Assembly: GCF_016899425.1 (NCBI RefSeq)
Contig: NZ_CP045995.1
Coordinates: 2,666,001 to 2,730,000 of the forward strand
Source: Burkholderia sp. MS389
GTDB taxonomy: Bacteria > Pseudomonadota > Gammaproteobacteria > Burkholderiales > Burkholderiaceae
DNA: 64,000 nt
Direction of reading: 5' to 3'
Of this stretch, positions 32,426 through 42,302 are shown in pieces. The position numbers were made by a program, and so were the translations under genes. Below the pieces are notes generated by a model. It had not been told where the DNA came from and ran no database searches. It worked only from the letters and a program-made list of their open reading frames with translations. How positions within the stretch are numbered: position 1 is the stretch's first letter; every line of letters starts with the position of its first letter.

Positions 32426-33367
32426 ATGTTCTTCGATGAGCTTAACGATGAAGAGTGGTTTCGCCTTTCAGCGCTGATCGCCGATGAACCCATCAGGCTG
32501 AACCGTCGTGGGCGTCCACGTGCCGAACCGCGCGTCGTCGCGAACGCGGTGCTCTGGATCCTGACGACCGGCGAAGCCTGGTCCAAGCTGCCCGGCCGCT
32601 ATCCGTCCGGGCCGACGTGCCGCCGTCGCTACGAGGAGTGGCTCGCGAACGGCACGCTGCTGAAGATGATCGACGTGCTGACCCAGTTCAGCGGGCGCAC
32701 GTTCGCGTATATTCCGCCGCCGCCGGAGGCCGTCGTGCCGGCCCGCCGCGCGGAGCCCGCGCCCGACAACGACCGTCTGCGCGGCGTGTTCTGGCAGAAC
32801 CCCGAGTCGTGGCAATTGCCAGGCGCGCAGGCAAACGTTTGGCAGGGCGAGGGTGCGTCGCTGAGCGCGATGGCGGACGACCCGATGGACGGCCGCGCCG
32901 ACGTGTCGTTTACCGTGCCCGGTGCGCCGGCCGCGGAGTTGCGGCATGCGCGGGCGTCGGCCGCGAGCTTCGCCGCGGCCGAGCCGCAGGTCGACGAGTA
33001 TCGCGGCTATACGATCAGCGGCATCGCGCAGCCCGTGCAGAACCTGATGTATCGCGCGTGGGCCGAGATCTCGCAGGACGACCGTCGGGTCGAACGCTCG
33101 GGCCTGATCGGCCCGCGCTTCACCGACGCCGAGGCGGCCGAGCAGTACGCGCTCGACTGGGCGCGCCAGTGGATCGATCGCCACGGTGCGAGCGACGCAC
33201 CGGCGCGCGAGCCGCAGGGCGAAGTGCTGGCCGGCTTGTCGGCGCTGGCGCGCGCGGAATCGGACATCAAGCGCTTCATCGCCGAGCGTCGCGCGGGCGC
33301 GTTGTCGGAAAGCCGCAACGATCCCGTGCAGGCGGAGCGTCGCGAGTACGCGTACCGCGTGGGCTGA
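32426..33367 (+). CDS. Transposase-derived DNA-binding-domain protein at the exopolysaccharide locus
   Basis: A 313-residue protein. Residues 1-85 match the IS402-like (IS5-family) transposase N-terminal domain: LNDEEWFRLSALI, RRGRPRAEPR, VLWILTTGEAWSKLPGRY and the RRRYEEWLANG helix. The catalytic DDE domain is absent. After a Pro/Ala-rich linker (about 95-170) comes an unrelated C-terminal part with DEYRGYTISGIAQPVQN and two helical stretches. This looks like a domesticated transposase fragment, perhaps a transcription factor. GGAGAG lies upstream of the ATG. It precedes a convergent manC and is flanked by a large AT-rich control region. Function is not known to me. Confidence 0.75.
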   Translation: MFFDELNDEEWFRLSALIADEPIRLNRRGRPRAEPRVVANAVLWILTTGEAWSKLPGRYPSGPTCRRRYEEWLANGTLLKMIDVLTQFSGRTFAYIPPPPEAVVPARRAEPAPDNDRLRGVFWQNPESWQLPGAQANVWQGEGASLSAMADDPMDGRADVSFTVPGAPAAELRHARASAASFAAAEPQVDEYRGYTISGIAQPVQNLMYRAWAEISQDDRRVERSGLIGPRFTDAEAAEQYALDWARQWIDRHGASDAPAREPQGEVLAGLSALARAESDIKRFIAERRAGALSESRNDPVQAERREYAYRVG

Positions 33368-33445
33368 TCGCCGTTGCCGTGTCACGCGCGGGCCGTCGTG
33401 TGCCACGACGCCCGCGCGGAAGTCTCGTGTCTCCATGTCTGCTTA

Positions 33446-33468
33446 GGGCGCCGCGCGAAGCGGCGCCC
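33446..33468. terminator. Hairpin between convergent genes
   Basis: GGGCGCCGC and GCGGCGCCC form a 9-bp stem with a 5-nt loop between the transposase-derived gene and convergent manC. T-tracts are weak on both sides. Confidence 0.5.
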
Positions 33469-33484
33469 TGTGTTGCATGACGCG

Positions 33485-35026
33485 TTACTGCCGGCCGTAG
33501 GTATCGTCGAAGCGGACGATGTCGTCCTCGCCGAGATACGCCCCTGATTGCACTTCGATCAGCTCGAGCGGCATCTTGCCCGGGTTTTCCAGGCGGTGCG
33601 ACACGCCGAGCGGAATGTACGTCGATTCGTTTTCGGACAGCAGGAACGTTTCGTCGCCGCGCGTGATGCGCGCGGTGCCGCGCACGACGATCCAGTGTTC
33701 GGCGCGGTGGTGGTGCATCTGCAGCGACAGTTGCGCGCCCGGCTTCACGACGATGCGTTTCACCTGGAAGCGCTCGCCCGTGTCGACCGAGTCGTAGTGG
33801 CCCCACGGACGATGCACCTTGCGGTGATCGGTCGCTTCGGTGCCTTGTCGCGCCTTGATGTGCCCGACGATCTTCTTCACGTCCTGCACGCGCGATTTAT
33901 CCGCGACGAGCACGGCGTCGGGCGTTTCGACGACGACCAGGTTTTGCGTGCCGACGCACGCGACGAGCCGGCTTTCCGAATGCGCGAACGTCGAGTCGGC
34001 GCCTTCGAACAACACGTGCCCGCGGCCGACGTTCCCGGCGTCGTCCTTCGGCGAGATCTGCCAGATCGCGTCCCACGAGCCGACGTCCGACCAGCCTGCG
34101 TCGAGCGGCACGACGACGCTTTCGCACAGTTGCGGCAGGCTCGCGAGCGGTTCCATCACCGCGTAGTCGATCGAGTTCGACGGCGACGCGGCGAACGCAT
34201 CGCGATCGACGCGGAAGAAATCGCCGTCTTCCTTGCCCTGTGCGACCGCCTGTTCGCAGGCCGCGTAGATCTCGGGTTCGAGCTGCCGGATCGCCTTGAG
34301 CCAGACCGACGCGCGCACGATGAAGATCCCGCTGTTCCACCAGTATTCGCCCGACGCGACGTACTGCTGCGCGAGTTCGAGATGCGGCTTCTCGACGAAA
34401 CGGTCGAGGCGGCGTACGTCGAGGCCGCCCGTGCCGGCGTCGCCGAGCGGCGCGCCGACGCGGATATAGCCGTAGCCGGTTTCCGCGTGCTTCGGCACGA
34501 TGCCCATCGTCGCGATCTTGCCTTGCGCCGCGCAGTGCACGCCGGCCGCGACGGCCGCGTGAAAGCGCGGCACGTCCGCGACCGCATGGTCGGCGGGCAT
34601 CACGGTCATCACCGCGTCGTTGCCGCCGGCGACGAGCCGCAACGCGGCGAGCGTCAGCGCGGGCGCGGTGTCGCGGCCGAGCGGCTCGAGCATGATGGTC
34701 GCGTGCTTGGCCGTCAGGCGCAACTGTTCGGCGGTCGTGAAGCGGTGATCCTCGCCGCACACGATCAGCACGTCGTCGTTCAGCGGGTGATCGGCGATCA
34801 GGCCGTCGAGGCGCAGTGCGGTGGACTGCAGCAGCGAATGATCGCCGAGCAGGCCGATCAGCTGTTTCGGAAAGCGCTCGCGCGACATCGGCCACAGGCG
34901 CGTGCCGGAACCGCCGGCGAGAATCACGGGCTGCACGGCGAGGCGGGTACCGACGGCGGGCGTGCCGACGATGGGGGCGGCGGAAGAAGAATGGCGCGTT
35001 TCGGCGACCACTGCCGGAGCATTCAT
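33485..35026 (-). CDS. manC: Mannose-1-phosphate guanylyltransferase / mannose-6-phosphate isomerase
   Basis: A 513-residue bifunctional type II enzyme making GDP-mannose for polysaccharide synthesis. The N-terminal nucleotidyltransferase holds GGSGTRLWPMSRERFPKQ and the FVEKP motif; the C-terminal cupin isomerase holds QMHHHRAEHW and PWGHYDSVD. The ATG at 35026 has GGAGAG upstream. It is divergent from the main exopolysaccharide operon and shares its control region, implying that GDP-mannose or a derived sugar is part of the polymer. Confidence 0.93.
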   Translation of the reverse strand: MNAPAVVAETRHSSSAAPIVGTPAVGTRLAVQPVILAGGSGTRLWPMSRERFPKQLIGLLGDHSLLQSTALRLDGLIADHPLNDDVLIVCGEDHRFTTAEQLRLTAKHATIMLEPLGRDTAPALTLAALRLVAGGNDAVMTVMPADHAVADVPRFHAAVAAGVHCAAQGKIATMGIVPKHAETGYGYIRVGAPLGDAGTGGLDVRRLDRFVEKPHLELAQQYVASGEYWWNSGIFIVRASVWLKAIRQLEPEIYAACEQAVAQGKEDGDFFRVDRDAFAASPSNSIDYAVMEPLASLPQLCESVVVPLDAGWSDVGSWDAIWQISPKDDAGNVGRGHVLFEGADSTFAHSESRLVACVGTQNLVVVETPDAVLVADKSRVQDVKKIVGHIKARQGTEATDHRKVHRPWGHYDSVDTGERFQVKRIVVKPGAQLSLQMHHHRAEHWIVVRGTARITRGDETFLLSENESTYIPLGVSHRLENPGKMPLELIEVQSGAYLGEDDIVRFDDTYGRQ

Positions 35027-35457
35027 GATGACACTCTCCACGGTTGAAGTCAGTGCCTGTCGTTGTAGCATGAAGTAAATCGACAATAAAACCGGACCCA
35101 ATGCCGGATATCCGCCGAGCCGTCATCTGGAAGAACTTTCCGCGGTAGCACTGGCCGCAAATAAAAAAATAAAAAATAATTCCCGGCGCCAGCCTGCCGC
35201 GCCCGCCCGCAAAGGGCGAGCGGAAAGCGTAAAGATTCAGAAAAAATCCCCGATCGAGCCCGATTCGGGAAATCCTGCCGATTTAATTAAAAAAGATCGC
35301 GGCAAGAATTTCCGATTATTTTTCGAAATACTTGTGCGCTTGAGGATGAATTTTCTTGTCGCTTCAATAGCGTCATGCAACGTTTGAATCGAATGTGCGG
35401 CACGGGTCGCGCAAGGCGCTGTTCGGCAAACGCCTGTTCAAAGAAGAGGAAACAGAC
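35027..35457. promoter_or_regulatory. Divergent control region manC / exopolysaccharide operon
   Basis: A gene-free, AT-rich stretch with A-tracts (35158-35185, 35282-35296) between the divergent manC and sugar-transferase genes. It should carry both promoters. A sigma-54-like element at 35397-35413 is the only recognisable promoter. No FNR-type palindrome like that at 31913 is seen here. Confidence 0.55.
35397..35413 (+). promoter_or_regulatory. Candidate sigma-54 promoter of the exopolysaccharide operon
   Basis: GCGGCACGGGTCGCGCA holds the essential GG and GC doublets exactly 10 nt apart, and the GGCACG block of the -24 consensus is complete. The -12 element is weaker (GCGCA against TTGCA). 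Transcription would start near 35424, about 34 nt before the ATG. A sigma-54 activator gene lies at 53527. The site also lies within an AT-to-GC transition, so chance is possible. Confidence 0.4.
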
Positions 35458-36831
35458 ATGTTGAGCGTGCTGGCGAGAGTCATCGATATCGCGATGGTCG
35501 TGACGGGCGCGCTGATCGCGGCTGCGCTGCACGACGGCAGCATCGGGCTCAGCGACCTGCAGCGCACGACGGTGCTGTTCGACTGCCTGCTGGTCGTCGT
35601 GTTCTTTCCGGCCATCGGCATCTACCAGTCGTGGCGCGGCAAGCGTCTCGTCGGGCTGGTGGTGCGCGTGGCGTTCGCGTGGCTCGCGGTCGAGCTCGCG
35701 GGCATCCTGATGAGTTTCAGTTTTCACCAGTCGGGCGATCTGTCGCGGCTGTGGCTCGGCTACTGGGCGCTCGTGACGATGGCGCTGCTCGCCGGCTCGA
35801 AGACCTGCGTGCACGTCGTGCTGCGGCAGTTGCGCCGCGGCGGCTACAACCTGAAGGCGGTCGCGATCGTCGGCGGCACGCCGGCGGCGCGGCGGCTGAT
35901 CGCGCAGATGCGGGCGCGGCCGGAAGCCGGCTTCAACCCGGTGTGCGTGTACGACGAAAGCGAGGCGCCGGGCGAAGTCGCGCTCGACGACGTGCGCATC
36001 GAGCGGCAGTTCGAATCGCTGGTGTGGCTGGTGCGCAGCCGCGCGATCAGCGAGCTGTGGCTCACGCTGCCGATCACGGAGGAGCGCCGGATTCACCAGA
36101 TCGTGACGGTGTTCCGCCACGACTTCGTGAACATCCGCTTCATCCCGGACGTGCGCACGCTGTCGTTCTTCAACCAGGAAGTGGTCGAGGTGCTCGGCGT
36201 GCCGGCGATCAACCTCGCGGCGTCGCCGATCACCGACGTGCGGATCCTGCCGAAGTTCGTGTTCGACCGGCTGTTCGCGCTGGCGGCGCTCGCCGCGCTC
36301 GCGCCGGTGATGGTGCTGATCGCGGCGCTGATCAAGCTGACCTCGCGCGGGCCGGTGTTCTTTCGGCAGAAGCGCAAGGGCATCGACGGGCACGAGTTCG
36401 AGATCTACAAGTTTCGCTCGATGAAGGTGCACCAGGAAGTGGCCGGGCAGGTCACGCAGGCGACCAAGAACGACTCGCGCGTGACGCCGGTCGGCCGGTT
36501 CCTGCGGCGCACGAGCCTCGACGAGCTGCCGCAGTTCATCAACGTGCTGAAGGGCGAGATGTCGGTGGTCGGCCCGCGCCCGCATGCGCTCGCGCACGAC
36601 GACATCTACAAGGATCTGGTCAAGGGCTACATGTTCCGCTACCGGATCAAGCCCGGCATCACCGGGTGGGCGCAGATCAACGGCTATCGCGGCGAGACCG
36701 ACCAGATCGAGAAGATGATGGGCCGCGTGAAGCTCGACCTGTACTACATGCAGAACTGGTCGTTCTGGCTCGACATCAAGATCGTCGTGCTGACGCTGTG
36801 GAAAGGCTTCACCGGCAGCAACGCGTACTGA
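35458..36831 (+). CDS. Undecaprenyl-phosphate glucose phosphotransferase (WcaJ-type)
   Basis: A 457-residue initiating sugar-1-phosphate transferase. Four N-terminal membrane helices (about 5-120), a CoA-binding-like Rossmann domain ([14 protein letters not shown] near 135), a further helix, then the catalytic bacterial sugar transferase domain with KRKGIDG, YKFRSMK, SLDELPQ and VVGPRPHA motifs. It attaches the first sugar phosphate to the lipid carrier at the inner membrane and so starts repeat-unit assembly. It is the first gene of the operon that runs to position 48275. Confidence 0.93.
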   Translation: MLSVLARVIDIAMVVTGALIAAALHDGSIGLSDLQRTTVLFDCLLVVVFFPAIGIYQSWRGKRLVGLVVRVAFAWLAVELAGILMSFSFHQSGDLSRLWLGYWALVTMALLAGSKTCVHVVLRQLRRGGYNLKAVAIVGGTPAARRLIAQMRARPEAGFNPVCVYDESEAPGEVALDDVRIERQFESLVWLVRSRAISELWLTLPITEERRIHQIVTVFRHDFVNIRFIPDVRTLSFFNQEVVEVLGVPAINLAASPITDVRILPKFVFDRLFALAALAALAPVMVLIAALIKLTSRGPVFFRQKRKGIDGHEFEIYKFRSMKVHQEVAGQVTQATKNDSRVTPVGRFLRRTSLDELPQFINVLKGEMSVVGPRPHALAHDDIYKDLVKGYMFRYRIKPGITGWAQINGYRGETDQIEKMMGRVKLDLYYMQNWSFWLDIKIVVLTLWKGFTGSNAY

Positions 36832-36905
36832 CACCGACGCGCTGCGTCGCACAGGCATTCGGGTTTTCCGAATTTCGAATCATTGGTCAAGGGGTCCGAC
36901 ACATC

Positions 36906-38318
36906 ATGAATCTGACTATCATCGGCAGCGGTTACGTAGGGCTTGTCACCGGCGCCTGTCTCGCCGACATCGGGCACGACGTGTTCTGTCTCGACGTCGA
37001 CCAGGCAAAGATCGACATCCTGAACAACGGCGGCGTGCCGATCCACGAGCCGGGCCTGAAGGAAGTGATCGCGCGCAACCGCTCGGCCGGCCGCCTGCGC
37101 TTCTCGACCGACGTCGAGGCCGCGGTCGCGCACGGCGACGTGCAGTTCATCGCGGTCGGCACGCCGCCCGACGAGGACGGCTCGGCCGACCTGCAATACG
37201 TGCTCGCGGCGGCGCGCAACATCGGCCGCTACATGACCGGCTTCAAGGTGATCGTCGACAAGTCGACGGTGCCGGTCGGCACGGCCGAGCGCGTGCGCGC
37301 GGCGGTTGCCGAGGAGCTCGCGAAGCGCGGCGGCGACCAGATGTTCTCGGTCGTGTCGAATCCGGAATTCCTGAAGGAAGGCGCGGCTGTCGACGATTTC
37401 ACGCGGCCGGACCGCATCGTGATCGGCTGCGACGACGACGTGCCGGGCGAGCGCGCCCGCGAGCTGATGAAGAAGCTCTACGCGCCATTCAACCGCAATC
37501 ACGAGCGCACGCTGTACATGGACGTGCGCTCGGCCGAGTTCACGAAATACGCGGCGAACGCGATGCTCGCGACGCGCATCTCGTTCATGAACGAGCTGGC
37601 GAACCTCGCCGACCGCTTCGGCGCGGACATCGAGGCCGTGCGCCGCGGGATCGGCTCCGATCCGCGCATCGGCTACCACTTCCTGTACGCCGGCTGCGGC
37701 TACGGCGGCTCGTGCTTCCCGAAGGACGTCGAGGCGCTGATCCGCACGGCCGACGAGCACGGCCAGTCGCTGCAGATCCTGAAGGCCGTGTCGTCGGTCA
37801 ACGCGACGCAAAAGCGCGTGCTCGCCGACAAGATCGTCGCGCGTTTCGGCGAGGACCTGAGCGGCCGCACGTTCGCGCTGTGGGGCCTGGCCTTCAAGCC
37901 GAACACCGACGACATGCGCGAGGCGCCGAGCCGCGAGCTGATCGCCGAGCTGCTGTCGCGCGGCGCGCGCGTCGCCGCGTACGACCCGGTCGCGCAGCAG
38001 GAAGCGCGCCGCGTGCTCGCGCTCGATCTCGCCGATCACCCGAGCTGGCTCGAGCGCCTGTCGTTCGTCGACGACGAGGCGCAGGCTGCGCGCGACGCCG
38101 ACGCGCTCGTGATCGTCACCGAATGGAAGGCGTTCAAGAGCCCCGACTTCGTCGCGCTCGGCCGCCTGTGGAAGGCGCCCGTGATCTTCGACGGCCGCAA
38201 CCTGTACGAGCCGGAGACGATGAGCGAGCAGGGCATCGAGTACCACCCGATCGGCCGGCCGGGCTCGCGCCAGGCCGTCGCCGCGCGCGTGCCGGGCGCC
38301 GCGCGCGCGAGCGCGTAA
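36906..38318 (+). CDS. ugd: UDP-glucose 6-dehydrogenase
   Basis: A 470-residue NAD-dependent enzyme producing UDP-glucuronate. NAD-binding [10 protein letters not shown] is at residues 7-16, the catalytic Cys in [12 protein letters not shown] near 263, and the C-terminal UDP-binding part has [16 protein letters not shown]. It is the second gene of the operon, 74 nt after the transferase. It implies a glucuronic-acid-containing acidic polymer, as in cepacian and related Burkholderia polysaccharides. Confidence 0.95.
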   Translation: MNLTIIGSGYVGLVTGACLADIGHDVFCLDVDQAKIDILNNGGVPIHEPGLKEVIARNRSAGRLRFSTDVEAAVAHGDVQFIAVGTPPDEDGSADLQYVLAAARNIGRYMTGFKVIVDKSTVPVGTAERVRAAVAEELAKRGGDQMFSVVSNPEFLKEGAAVDDFTRPDRIVIGCDDDVPGERARELMKKLYAPFNRNHERTLYMDVRSAEFTKYAANAMLATRISFMNELANLADRFGADIEAVRRGIGSDPRIGYHFLYAGCGYGGSCFPKDVEALIRTADEHGQSLQILKAVSSVNATQKRVLADKIVARFGEDLSGRTFALWGLAFKPNTDDMREAPSRELIAELLSRGARVAAYDPVAQQEARRVLALDLADHPSWLERLSFVDDEAQAARDADALVIVTEWKAFKSPDFVALGRLWKAPVIFDGRNLYEPETMSEQGIEYHPIGRPGSRQAVAARVPGAARASA

Positions 38319-38348
38319 CCCGTTTTTCGTCACTCGTTACGAGACGCC

Positions 38349-38792
38349 ATGTTCCGGAACATCCTGATCGTCTGCCACGCGAACGTCTGCCGCAGCCCGG
38401 CGGCGGAAATGCTGTTCAAGTCGCACGCCGCGTCGCGCGGCGGCCCGCGTCCGACGTTTCATTCGGCCGGCGTCCACGCGAACGACGGCGACGGCATCGA
38501 TCCGGTGATGCGGCAACTGCTGGCCGAGCGGGGCGTCGATGCGACGACCCATCGCTCGCGGCGGCTGTCGCGCCGGATCGTGCGCGACGCCGACCTGATT
38601 CTCGTCAGCGAGCGCCGACAGATCGCGGCCGTCGAAGCGGTCGATCCGTTCGCACGCGGCAAGGTCCACCTGCTCGGCAAGTGGGAAGGGGCCGAGATCG
38701 CGGACCCGCACGGCGGCCCCGAGGCCGACTACCGCGAGAGCTACTCACTGATCGAACGTCTGGTTCAAGGATGGCTACAGAAACTATGCTGA
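38349..38792 (+). CDS. Low-molecular-weight protein tyrosine phosphatase (Wzb type)
   Basis: A 147-residue phosphatase that dephosphorylates the Wzc-type kinase encoded two genes downstream. The active-site loop reads CHANVCRS (Cys9 through Arg15), and the acid Asp is in ADPHGGPEADYRESY. It overlaps the wza start by about 20 nt. The cycle of phosphorylation and dephosphorylation between the two proteins is known to control chain length and export. Confidence 0.93.
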   Translation: MFRNILIVCHANVCRSPAAEMLFKSHAASRGGPRPTFHSAGVHANDGDGIDPVMRQLLAERGVDATTHRSRRLSRRIVRDADLILVSERRQIAAVEAVDPFARGKVHLLGKWEGAEIADPHGGPEADYRESYSLIERLVQGWLQKLC

Positions 38793-39964
38793 AACGCCCG
38801 ATGCGCCCGGTGGCGCTTGCCGTCGCGCTGACGACTTTCCTGTCAGCCTGTGCAACCGCGCCCGGCAACTACCTCGACTCGTCGAACCTGAAGGACGAAG
38901 GCCGGCAGGAAGCGGCCGAAACCTATCCGGTTCATTACATCGACGCCAAAGTGGTGATGGACCAGCTGCAGAAAGCACAGGTCGATCATCCGCTGCCGCC
39001 CGGGCGCTATACCGATCCGTCGCAGTACACGTATCGCGTCGGCCCGCAGGACATCCTCGGCGTCACCGTGTGGGACCACCCGGAGCTGACGACGCCGCAG
39101 GGCCAGTCGTTCTCGAGCGGCGGCAACACGACGCAATCGGTCGCGGGCGCGTTGCAGCAGCCGTATACGACCGCGCTGCCGGGCCAGGCCGATCCGTACG
39201 GCCAGACGGTTGCCGCCGACGGCACGATCTTCTTCCCGTTCGTCGGCCGCATTCGCGTGGCGGGCAAGACGGTCGCGCAGATCCGCGACGAGATGGCGTC
39301 CAGCCTGTCGCGCTACGTGAAGAATCCGCAGCTCGACGTGCGCGTGCTGTCGTTCCGCAGCCAGAAGGTGCAGGTGACGGGCGAGGTGAAGCAGCCGGGC
39401 CCGCTCGCGGTGAGCGACGTGCCGCTCACGCTCGTCGACGCGATCTCGCGCTCCGGCGGCTCGACCGCCGAAGCCGACCTGCAGCGCGTGCGCCTGACGC
39501 GCGACGGCAAGCTGTACACGCTCGACGCGAACGGCGTGCTCGATCGCGGCGAGGTGAAGCAGAACGTGATGCTGCAGCCGGGCGACATCGTCAACGTGCC
39601 GGATCGCAGCGACAGCCGCGTGTTCATCATGGGCGAGGTCAAGACGCCGGTCACGGTGCCGATGCTCAAGGGCAGGCTGACCATCGCCGACGCGCTGACC
39701 GCGGGCGGCGGGATCCTCGACACCGATGCGAACCCGCGCAAGATCTACGTGATGCGCGGCATGCGCGACAACCCGACGAAGCCCGAAGTGTTCCGCCTCG
39801 ACATGACGCAGCCCGATGCGCTGATGCTGTCGAGCCGCTTCCCGCTTCAGCCGCTCGACGTCGTCTACGTCAGCACGGCCGGCTCGGTGCAGTTCAACCG
39901 TGTGCTGCAGCAGGTGCTGCCGACGATCCAGACGATCTTCTACATGCGGCAAATCACGCGCTGA
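38771..39964 (+). CDS. wza: Outer-membrane polysaccharide export lipoprotein (Wza type)
   Basis: A 397-residue exported lipoprotein with a Lys/Arg-rich signal and lipobox TFLSAC. The poly-export domain (YRVGPQDILGVTVW near residue 80) is followed by SLBB repeats (VQVTGEVKQPGPLAVSD and VFIMGEVKTPVTV). It should form the octameric export channel. Two starts are possible, 38771 and 38786; either gives a usable signal peptide, and 38786 would shorten the overlap with the phosphatase gene to 7 nt. Confidence 0.93.
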   Translation: MATETMLKRPMRPVALAVALTTFLSACATAPGNYLDSSNLKDEGRQEAAETYPVHYIDAKVVMDQLQKAQVDHPLPPGRYTDPSQYTYRVGPQDILGVTVWDHPELTTPQGQSFSSGGNTTQSVAGALQQPYTTALPGQADPYGQTVAADGTIFFPFVGRIRVAGKTVAQIRDEMASSLSRYVKNPQLDVRVLSFRSQKVQVTGEVKQPGPLAVSDVPLTLVDAISRSGGSTAEADLQRVRLTRDGKLYTLDANGVLDRGEVKQNVMLQPGDIVNVPDRSDSRVFIMGEVKTPVTVPMLKGRLTIADALTAGGGILDTDANPRKIYVMRGMRDNPTKPEVFRLDMTQPDALMLSSRFPLQPLDVVYVSTAGSVQFNRVLQQVLPTIQTIFYMRQITR

Positions 39965-40014
39965 TAGCCCGCCGGGGCGGCGTCCGCCCCCCGGCACCAC
40001 TCAAGCGGGAACGA

Positions 40015-42240
40015 ATGGTGAACACGCAAGCGAAACACTCCTACGCGGACCTGACCGCGAAGACCGAGGAAGAGGACTTCGTTCTCGGCCAGTTGCTCCA
40101 GGTGATCATGGACGACATCTGGCTGCTGATCGGCATCGCGGTGACGGTCATCGCGCTCGCCGGCCTCTACTGCTTCATCGCGAAGCCGGTCTACCAGGCG
40201 GACGTGCACGTGCGGGTCGAGGGCAACGACAACACGTCGCAGGCGCTCACGCAGACGCAGACGGGCGCGTCGATCAACAGCGGCCCGCAGCAGGCGCCGA
40301 CCGACGCGGAAATCGAGATCATCAAGAGCCGCGGCGTGGTCACGCCGGTCGTCGAGCAGTTCAAGCTGAACTTTTCGATCGCGCCGAAGACGCTGCCGGT
40401 GCTCGGCAGCCTCGCCGCGCGCCTCGCGACGCCGGGCGAGCCGTCGCGGCCGTGGCTCGGCCTGAAATCGTACGCGTGGGGCGGCGAGCTCGCCGACGTC
40501 GACTCGATCAGCGTCGTGCCGGCGCTCGAAGGCAAGAAGCTGACGCTGACGGCCGGCCCGAACGGCACCTATTCGCTGGTCGACGAGAACGGCACGCGGC
40601 TGCTGGCCGGTCGCGTCGGCGAAGCGGCGCAGGGCGGCGGCGTGACGCTGCTCGTGCAGAAGCTCGTCGCGCGCCCCGGCACGCAATTCACGGTGGTGCG
40701 CTACAACGATCTCGACGCGATCAGCGGCTTCCAGGCCGGCATCCAGGTGAGCGAGCAGGGCAAGCAGACGGGCGTCGTGCAGATTTCGCTGGAAGGCAAG
40801 GACCCGGACCAGACCGCCGCGATCGCGAACGCGCTCGCGCAGTCGTACCTGAACCAGCACGTGGTCGCGAAGCAGGCGGAAGCGACCAAGATGCTCGACT
40901 TCCTGAAGGGCGAGGAGCCGCGCCTGAAGGCCGACCTCGAACGCGCGGAAGCCGCGCTCACGCAATACCAGCGCACGTCGGGTTCGATCAACGCGAGCGA
41001 CGAGGCGAAGGTCTACCTCCAGGGCAGCGTGCAATACGAACAGCAGATCGCCGCGCAGCGCCTGCAGCTCGCATCGCTCGCGCAGCGCTTCACCGATTCG
41101 CACCCGATGGTGATCGCCGCGAAGCAGCAGCTCGCGGAGCTGCAGGGCGAGAAGGACAAGTTCAGCAACCGCTTCCGCAGCCTGCCGGCGACCGAGGTGA
41201 AGGCCGTCCAGCTGCAGCGCGACGCGAAGGTCGCCGAGGACATCTACGTGCTGCTGCTGAACCGCGTGCAGGAGCTGTCGGTGCAGAAGGCCGGCACGGG
41301 CGGCAACATCCACCTGATCGACTCGGCGCTGCGTCCGGGCGCGCCGGTCAAGCCGAAGAAGGTGCTGATCCTGTCGGCCGCCGTGTTCCTCGGGCTGATC
41401 CTCGGCACGGGCGTCGTGTTCCTGCGTCGCAACCTGTTCCAGGGCATCGAGGATCCCGACCGCATCGAGCGCACGTTCAACCTGCCGCTGTACGGGCTGG
41501 TGCCGCAAAGCGCCGAGCAGGTGAAGCTCGACGCGGCCGCGGAGAAGGGCGGCAGCCGTGCGCGGCCGATCCTCGCGAGCCTGCGTCCGAAGGACCTGAG
41601 CGTCGAAAGCATGCGCAGCCTGCGCACCGCGATGCAGTTCGCGATGATGGATGCGAAGAACCGCGTGATCGTGCTGACCGGCCCGACGCCGGGCATCGGC
41701 AAGAGCTTCCTGACGGTCAACCTCGCGGTGCTGCTCGCGCATTCGGGCAAGCGCGTGCTGCTGATCGACGCCGACATGCGCCGCGGGATGCTCGACCGCT
41801 ACTTCGGCCTGACCGTGCAGCCGGGCCTGTCCGAGCTGCTGAGCGATCAGTCGCCGCTCGAGGAAGCGATCCGCGAGACGCCGGTGCAGGGCCTGTCGTT
41901 CATCGCGGCCGGCACGCGCCCGCCGAATCCGTCGGAGCTGCTGATGTCGACGCGCCTGCCGCAATACCTCGAAGGGCTCGGCAAGCGCTACGACGTCGTG
42001 CTGATCGATTCGCCGCCGGTGCTGGCGGTGACCGACGCAACCATCATCGGCCGCATGGCCGGCTCGACGTTCCTCGTGCTGCGCTCGGGCATGCATACCG
42101 AAGGCGAGATCGCCGATGCGATCAAGCGCCTGCGCACCGCGGGGGTCGACCTGGAAGGCGGGATCTTCAACGGCGTGCCGCCGAAGGCGCGCGGCTACGG
42201 CCGCGGCTATGCGGCCGTGCACGAATACCTGAGCGCTTGA
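40015..42240 (+). CDS. wzc: Polysaccharide co-polymerase and tyrosine autokinase (Wzc type)
   Basis: A 741-residue inner-membrane kinase. Two membrane helices (about 40-62 and 440-465) flank the periplasmic Wzz domain. The cytoplasmic BY-kinase carries Walker A GPTPGIGKS and the A' motif LLIDADMRR. The C-terminal tyrosine tail is short, with only three tyrosines in GYGRGYAAVHEY, fewer than in E. coli Wzc. It works with Wza in export and is regulated by the phosphatase encoded upstream. The gene starts 51 nt after wza. Confidence 0.94.
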   Translation: MVNTQAKHSYADLTAKTEEEDFVLGQLLQVIMDDIWLLIGIAVTVIALAGLYCFIAKPVYQADVHVRVEGNDNTSQALTQTQTGASINSGPQQAPTDAEIEIIKSRGVVTPVVEQFKLNFSIAPKTLPVLGSLAARLATPGEPSRPWLGLKSYAWGGELADVDSISVVPALEGKKLTLTAGPNGTYSLVDENGTRLLAGRVGEAAQGGGVTLLVQKLVARPGTQFTVVRYNDLDAISGFQAGIQVSEQGKQTGVVQISLEGKDPDQTAAIANALAQSYLNQHVVAKQAEATKMLDFLKGEEPRLKADLERAEAALTQYQRTSGSINASDEAKVYLQGSVQYEQQIAAQRLQLASLAQRFTDSHPMVIAAKQQLAELQGEKDKFSNRFRSLPATEVKAVQLQRDAKVAEDIYVLLLNRVQELSVQKAGTGGNIHLIDSALRPGAPVKPKKVLILSAAVFLGLILGTGVVFLRRNLFQGIEDPDRIERTFNLPLYGLVPQSAEQVKLDAAAEKGGSRARPILASLRPKDLSVESMRSLRTAMQFAMMDAKNRVIVLTGPTPGIGKSFLTVNLAVLLAHSGKRVLLIDADMRRGMLDRYFGLTVQPGLSELLSDQSPLEEAIRETPVQGLSFIAAGTRPPNPSELLMSTRLPQYLEGLGKRYDVVLIDSPPVLAVTDATIIGRMAGSTFLVLRSGMHTEGEIADAIKRLRTAGVDLEGGIFNGVPPKARGYGRGYAAVHEYLSA

Positions 42241-42302
42241 TCGCATTTCACGACACCGGGCCGGCGCGAGCGGCGCCTGACCGGCCGACTGGAGAATCCT
42301 TG

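Noticed and set aside
32426-33367. A complete functional insertion sequence
   Set aside because: No DDE catalytic domain, no terminal inverted repeats and no partner frame are seen; only the DNA-binding N-terminus resembles a transposase.
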